Source: a virus
Length of the DNA stretch: 64,000 nt
IMG/VR virus record: IMGVR_UViG_3300037882_001257
Coordinates: 1 to 64,000 of that record
Strand: one strand, 5' to 3'
In this document: positions 60,604 through 64,000 of the stretch, piece by piece
How the letters are laid out: each line of letters starts with the position of its first letter
Numbering within the stretch: position 1 is the first letter of the stretch
Made by a program: the position numbers and the translations under genes
The notes under the pieces: model-generated
What the model was told of the DNA's origin: nothing
The model's database searches: none
The model's input: the letters and a program-made list of their open reading frames with translations, nothing else

Positions 60604-61080
60604 TTAAATCTCCTGTTGCTGTGCTAGTTTGTTTACGACTTCTATTGTCATTTCCTGGAATATGGCCGCCAAAAGTACGTCCGCTTTATACAGGTATAAA
60701 GTTGCATTATCATCGCCACCGGCAGCTATGATTCTATCTGGTGGATTCTTCTCAATGTACTCACGTAATGATTTAGTTAAAGTAATGTAACACCTATCAG
60801 TATTGTGAACCCAAAATAGCGCTTCTGTGGCCCCTAATCCGCTCGGCTTACAACTCTTAGGATTAAACACTTCGATAGCGATATTGCCGCTTTTATTGGC
60901 ATAAATATCGTTCTTAACCTCAAATGTGAGTGGCTCTTCTATATCAGGGTGTTCCGCTAGAATATCATACTCTTTTTCCTTACAGATAGTCACACTGAAA
61001 CCGCACTCAGTTAGAAGCTTAGACACTTGTTGCTCTATAGCTTTGCCCAGGGCTAAATCACGCACAAATGTTTTTCTCAC
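60604..61080 (-). CDS. PD-(D/E)XK nuclease-like protein
   Basis: 158 residues from GTG 61080. KEYDILAEHP (D39) and LTFEVKND (E54, K56) form the Dx..ExK core, preceded by a Glu-bearing helix. SGLGATEALFWVHN and CYITL follow. It looks like a Holliday-junction resolvase or restriction-type single-domain nuclease. Overlaps the end of the sigma-like gene by 23 bases. Confidence 0.6.
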   Translation of the reverse strand: MRKTFVRDLALGKAIEQQVSKLLTECGFSVTICKEKEYDILAEHPDIEEPLTFEVKNDIYANKSGNIAIEVFNPKSCKPSGLGATEALFWVHNTDRCYITLTKSLREYIEKNPPDRIIAAGGDDNATLYLYKADVLLAAIFQEMTIEVVNKLAQQQEI

Positions 61081-61687
61081 GAGCTAGTTCCCTAAGTTTG
61101 TTGATGCCATTCTTGATAGAAATCCTAACAGCCTCTTTCGTGGCACCGGTTTCATTGGCTATTACCTGCAAGGTTTTTCCCTGAATATAATACTCCATAA
61201 TAAAGTGGTGCTGCTTATTGGTTATCACATCCGAGTCCATAAGCGACTTTAGTTCCTCCATGCGTTCGGCATACTGCATGGATTCACTCGCATCTGGCTC
61301 TAACGAGGCCATTTCCGGTAGAATATCGCCCAGGATGTTGCCAAATTCTAGTTCGTGGCTAAGGGATACCTTTTTCTTGTTGTATGCTGCCTTAGAACGG
61401 TTTAGATAGTGCTGTATTCGCCACTTAATAGCCTGCTTGCGAAAGCCCTCTTTCTTACCCCTACCATCAAACTGCCAATCTGCCATCATAAGCTCGGTAG
61501 CAAGATTAGACACAATATCTTCACTTTGCATAAGCCTATGGATGGTTTTAGCCCCGAAGATATGGGCCAGAGAATAGGCTATCTTTTTAGTGATTACCAA
61601 GTAGTCTGATAAGGACTCACAAACTTGGTCATTATGAAGCGTCTTACTCTTGTCGGGGATGTGCAGATTTACAATGTCCACCGTCAT
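61058..61687 (-). CDS. second sigma70-like factor
   Basis: 209 residues, ATG 61687 behind TTTAGGAGA. Region 2-like segment: IVSNLATELMMADWQF...RKQAIKWRIQHYLN. Region 4: ITNKQHHFIMEYYIQG then VIANETGATKEAVRISIKNGINKL, a helix-turn-helix. The first 40 residues differ from the 34366 factor. It is expressed from a near-consensus promoter (61727-61754), so it may be the earlier of two phage sigma factors. Confidence 0.75.
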   Translation of the reverse strand: MTVDIVNLHIPDKSKTLHNDQVCESLSDYLVITKKIAYSLAHIFGAKTIHRLMQSEDIVSNLATELMMADWQFDGRGKKEGFRKQAIKWRIQHYLNRSKAAYNKKKVSLSHELEFGNILGDILPEMASLEPDASESMQYAERMEELKSLMDSDVITNKQHHFIMEYYIQGKTLQVIANETGATKEAVRISIKNGINKLRELAREKNICA

Positions 61688-61726
61688 TTGGTTGTCTCCT
61701 AAAGGAAAATTTCTTCACTTTTCCCC

Positions 61727-61754
61727 ATTATACACTCAAATTTTGCAGATACAA
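61727..61754 (-). promoter_or_regulatory. sigma70-type promoter of the second sigma factor
   Basis: TTGTAT (61749-61754), 16-base spacer, TATAAT (61727-61732). The -10 box includes the stop codon of the preceding glycosyltransferase. The predicted leader contains AGGAGA before the ATG at 61687. Confidence 0.7.
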
Positions 61755-62798
61755 GAGGAGCTTGCTGGCAATTTTCCCCCAGGTGAGCTGTTCGGCGGTT
61801 TCGACACCTGCGGTGTTTGCTGGCCTGTTCTTATAGCAATATCTCATGTGTTCTATCAATTGTTCTTCCTCTTCGTAGTCGAGAGTCATCCAACTGCCCA
61901 CACCGCTCTTGAAAAACGCCCCATCTTGCGCAATTTCCAGGCCATTTTGCGGCTCGATAAGATAGGCGTTTTCTTTGGTGCAATACTCTGTATGAGCAGA
62001 ATAATTTGTGGTAATAACAGGCTTACCACAGGCCATAGACTCCAAGAGTTCCATATTCCAGCCCTCGGCCCGCGCTGGAAAAACCCCGCAATCTGCCTCT
62101 TGTATAAACGCCGCTATGTCTCGGTGGGAACTAAGTGGACCAATAAACTCAATCTTACTAGCAAGCTTTAACTGTCTGTACTGGTTTATCCACTTGAAGT
62201 TACCATCTTGCCCGATGAAGACATTGTAGTTAGCCATTCTAAGCTTAACTTTATCCTTCATAGTAAACGCCTTATCAAAGCATCTACCTATAATGTCGTG
62301 ACCCTTGCGCTTCTCCCACTTCCCTGTGTTGAAGAACACATACTCACCGGCCTTGTTTTCTTGTAACGCAGGACAGAAAATGGTAGTGTCCACACCAAGC
62401 GGAAAGGTGCTGGCAAAACGCTGGGTATCCTTGTTTACTACAGTCTGTGCCCATTTAGAGCAAACTATCAACTCATCGGGGGCCGTTAGGTGTATCTTTT
62501 CGACTGCGTTAAATTCATCTAGCTCGAAGATGGGCCAGCCAATATAAGGGCCTTTACCAACGTGTTCCAAGAGGTCATGCTGATGCCAGATTTTAAGGAA
62601 GGGGGCATTTAGATTACACGAGGTAATTCTATCTACCATCGGCTGAAAGCATGTAAGCTCTTCTGGTCTATTGACACCGAGCGGACCCTTTGGAATCAAC
62701 GTAATTTCTACGCCGAGCTTATCCAGTTCGGTTGTGATGTACTTAGTTGCTATACCATAGCCGGTATTGCTGATACTACCGTTGATAATTAGATGCAT
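61728..62798 (-). CDS. GT4-type glycosyltransferase
   Basis: 356 residues from ATG 62798 (AGGGC upstream; the longer frame overlaps the previous gene). NGSISNTGYGIATKYITTEL opens the acceptor domain; FFNTGKWEKRKGHDII and ADCGVFPARAEGWNMELLESMACGKPVITTN form the donor domain with the E-x7-E motif. It is separate from the main sugar cluster, beside small membrane proteins, so it may act on host envelope or on tail components. Confidence 0.8.
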   Translation of the reverse strand: MHLIINGSISNTGYGIATKYITTELDKLGVEITLIPKGPLGVNRPEELTCFQPMVDRITSCNLNAPFLKIWHQHDLLEHVGKGPYIGWPIFELDEFNAVEKIHLTAPDELIVCSKWAQTVVNKDTQRFASTFPLGVDTTIFCPALQENKAGEYVFFNTGKWEKRKGHDIIGRCFDKAFTMKDKVKLRMANYNVFIGQDGNFKWINQYRQLKLASKIEFIGPLSSHRDIAAFIQEADCGVFPARAEGWNMELLESMACGKPVITTNYSAHTEYCTKENAYLIEPQNGLEIAQDGAFFKSGVGSWMTLDYEEEEQLIEHMRYCYKNRPANTAGVETAEQLTWGKIASKLLLYLQNLSV

Positions 62799-62964
62799 AA
62801 TATGCCCTGGTAAAACAATAGCCAATAAACCAAGCGGAAAATAACAATATTGACCCTAAAAGAAAATGGGCATAATTAGGTATGATATATGATGTAAACC
62901 ATAATAAAATACCAACACCAACACTAACCAATCCGCCGATTACTGCTTTTATATGGTCGCTCAT
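62776..62964 (-). CDS. small two-helix membrane protein
   Basis: 62 residues. Two hydrophobic helices (AVIGGLVSVGVGILLWFTSY, HFLLGSILLFSAWFIGYCF) with short tails. Size and topology fit a holin or envelope peptide; function unknown. Confidence 0.6.
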   Translation of the reverse strand: MSDHIKAVIGGLVSVGVGILLWFTSYIIPNYAHFLLGSILLFSAWFIGYCFTRAYYASNYQR

Positions 62965-62967
62965 TCG

Positions 62968-63273
62968 TTAATCCTGGCTCTCCGGTGGCGGAAACGCAGG
63001 TATCACTTCCTCAAGTTGATTGAACTGGTCCCTTAGAATGTCTGTTCGTCTCAAGGCTTCTCTTAACCCGTTGTTATTGTTGAGGCACTGAGCTTCTATG
63101 TTCGCCAAAAATTTTTGATTTTCATCTACAGATTTTTGCAGAGCAAACACTTCCTTCTGGAATTCCTTGACTGTGGCATTATCGTTACCGAATTTGCGTT
63201 CGACCTCACGGTAGCTCAGTAATCCAAGGGCTACCGTTTCAAAAATGATTACCAGTGTAAGAAATAGTTTCAT
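62968..63273 (-). CDS. membrane-anchored coiled-coil protein
   Basis: 101 residues: an N-terminal helix (residues 2-20, KLFLTLVIIFETVALGLL) followed by a coiled coil (KEFQKEVFALQKSVDENQKFL). Resembles the inner-membrane spanin plan, but no lipoprotein partner is seen in the window. Overlaps the upstream stop by 4 bases. Confidence 0.55.
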   Translation of the reverse strand: MKLFLTLVIIFETVALGLLSYREVERKFGNDNATVKEFQKEVFALQKSVDENQKFLANIEAQCLNNNNGLREALRRTDILRDQFNQLEEVIPAFPPPESQD

Positions 63274-63638
63274 TGATTTACTCCCTTTTGTCTTTCAGAC
63301 TCAGCTAAAACTTGTTCGTAGGTACGGATACCCTTACCCCACAGACTCTCATTATCGTCCTCTTGGGCCTCAATCATCAAATCTAAGTCAGACTGTGATA
63401 GCTCTGGCTCTAAGGATTCAATCCGCTTTATGGCATTCTTTATGTCGTCCACTGGGGGATTACTCACAAGTATGCGCTGATGTAGAGACACCCACTTCTT
63501 AAGCGCGTATGCATGGAAGTGCCGGTCGTCAACATCGGAGCGCTCAGTCAAACCCGCCAACTTCTTAATGTAGTACCTACAGTTAATAGATACATACGAA
63601 TCTGCCGTTTCAATATCTTCAATCTCATCTGGATTCAC
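63270..63638 (-). CDS. hypothetical helical protein
   Basis: 122 residues, mostly charged helices (INCRYYIKKLAGL, DDIKNAIKRIESL). Overlaps its neighbours by 4 bases on both sides. Not recognised. Confidence 0.5.
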   Translation of the reverse strand: MNPDEIEDIETADSYVSINCRYYIKKLAGLTERSDVDDRHFHAYALKKWVSLHQRILVSNPPVDDIKNAIKRIESLEPELSQSDLDLMIEAQEDDNESLWGKGIRTYEQVLAESERQKGVNQ

Positions 63639-64000
63639 TTGTGTAACCCTCCTAATTCAAAAGTGGCGGTTAAGTAATTAACTACCTTCTCGTATATCCC
63701 CTTAGACGTTTGCTCTGAATTACCCGCCACGTTAAGCGTTTTGATATGCTTATCTACCAACCACTTAAGTAAATCACCGGGATTGACCTCTAAGTTTAAG
63801 TCTACATCAAAATGTGGTCTGCCATGAGCATTGATAGCATTTAGTGTGCATCTTTCACCAGGGGAATACTGCTTTGTGAAGAAGCGAACAGTTCCATCAG
63901 AAATAAAGACATTATCCCAGGTTCGCTCTTGATAGCCTTGACTACTATGCTCTTGTAAATTGTATAGCTTAGCAAGGTCTGGTCTGAACCCGCTCAAAGT
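63635..64000 (-). CDS. LOG/molybdenum-carrier-like nucleotide-binding protein (5'-incomplete)
   Basis: At least 121 residues; the frame is open to the window edge, and the only visible start is TTG 63997. TLNVAGNSEQTSKGIYEKV resembles the loop and helix of Rossmann-type DprA/LOG 'MoCo carrier' proteins often found in phages. Start and family both tentative. Confidence 0.4.
   Translation of the reverse strand, partial: TLSGFRPDLAKLYNLQEHSSQGYQERTWDNVFISDGTVRFFTKQYSPGERCTLNAINAHGRPHFDVDLNLEVNPGDLLKWLVDKHIKTLNVAGNSEQTSKGIYEKVVNYLTATFELGGLHK

Noticed and set aside
1-64000. tRNA genes, CRISPR arrays, integrase and attachment sites
   Set aside because: None recognised; intergenic gaps are short and no cloverleaf, direct-repeat array or recombinase signature is visible.

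Overview
This window is part of the genome of a tailed double-stranded DNA bacteriophage with a long tail (Caudoviricetes). No capsid, portal or terminase gene is visible, so the window looks like a piece of a larger genome. Genes are packed with 1-30 base overlaps. Shine-Dalgarno sequences and sigma70-type promoters point to a bacterial host, but nothing I can read identifies it. There is one tail-tube-like gene and no recognisable sheath gene before the 2,726-residue tape measure, which favours siphovirus morphology with a tail of roughly 400 nm.

Positions 1-24,828 (+ strand) are the late virion module: end of an upstream gene, head-tail connector and neck genes, tail tube, three tail-assembly (chaperone-like) genes, tape measure, and then distal tail, tail-tip and adhesin proteins. 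The strand ends with a GT32-type glycosyltransferase and a cysteine-rich protein. A bidirectional terminator at 24,831-24,852 separates it from the opposite strand.

Positions 24,861-64,000 (- strand) are the early and metabolic module, read right to left. From the right edge: small membrane proteins, a GT4 glycosyltransferase, a sigma-like factor, a PD-(D/E)XK nuclease, ThyA, a ClpP-like protease, an isolated highly expressed structural-type gene, a papain-like hydrolase, dCMP deaminase, a class II (B12-dependent) ribonucleotide reductase, PhoH and HNH. The replication/recombination block follows: RecA, an endonuclease, an AT-hook/zinc protein, DnaB, DnaG-type primase, dNMP kinase and a Cas4/RecB-like Fe-S nuclease. 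Next come a MotA/MotB-like membrane pair plus a third membrane protein, a DNA polymerase III alpha subunit split into two genes with a DnaQ-type exonuclease between them, SSB and a second sigma factor. An 8-kb sugar-transfer cluster (several GT-B and GT-A enzymes, a sugar nucleotidyltransferase, a methyltransferase-like fragment), a homing-type endonuclease and a putative annealing protein close the block.

Regulation is partly readable. Five near-consensus sigma70 promoters with exactly 16-bp spacers lie on the - strand. An 11-base element, GGTGTATTATA, occurs at three gene ends, in two cases just upstream of abundant-virion-protein-type genes, and may be a late promoter used by a phage sigma factor.

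The strongest candidate for something undescribed is the translationally coupled MotA/MotB-like channel module embedded in the replisome operon (39,875-41,578). The split polymerase and a nuclease-like island inside the tape measure come next.
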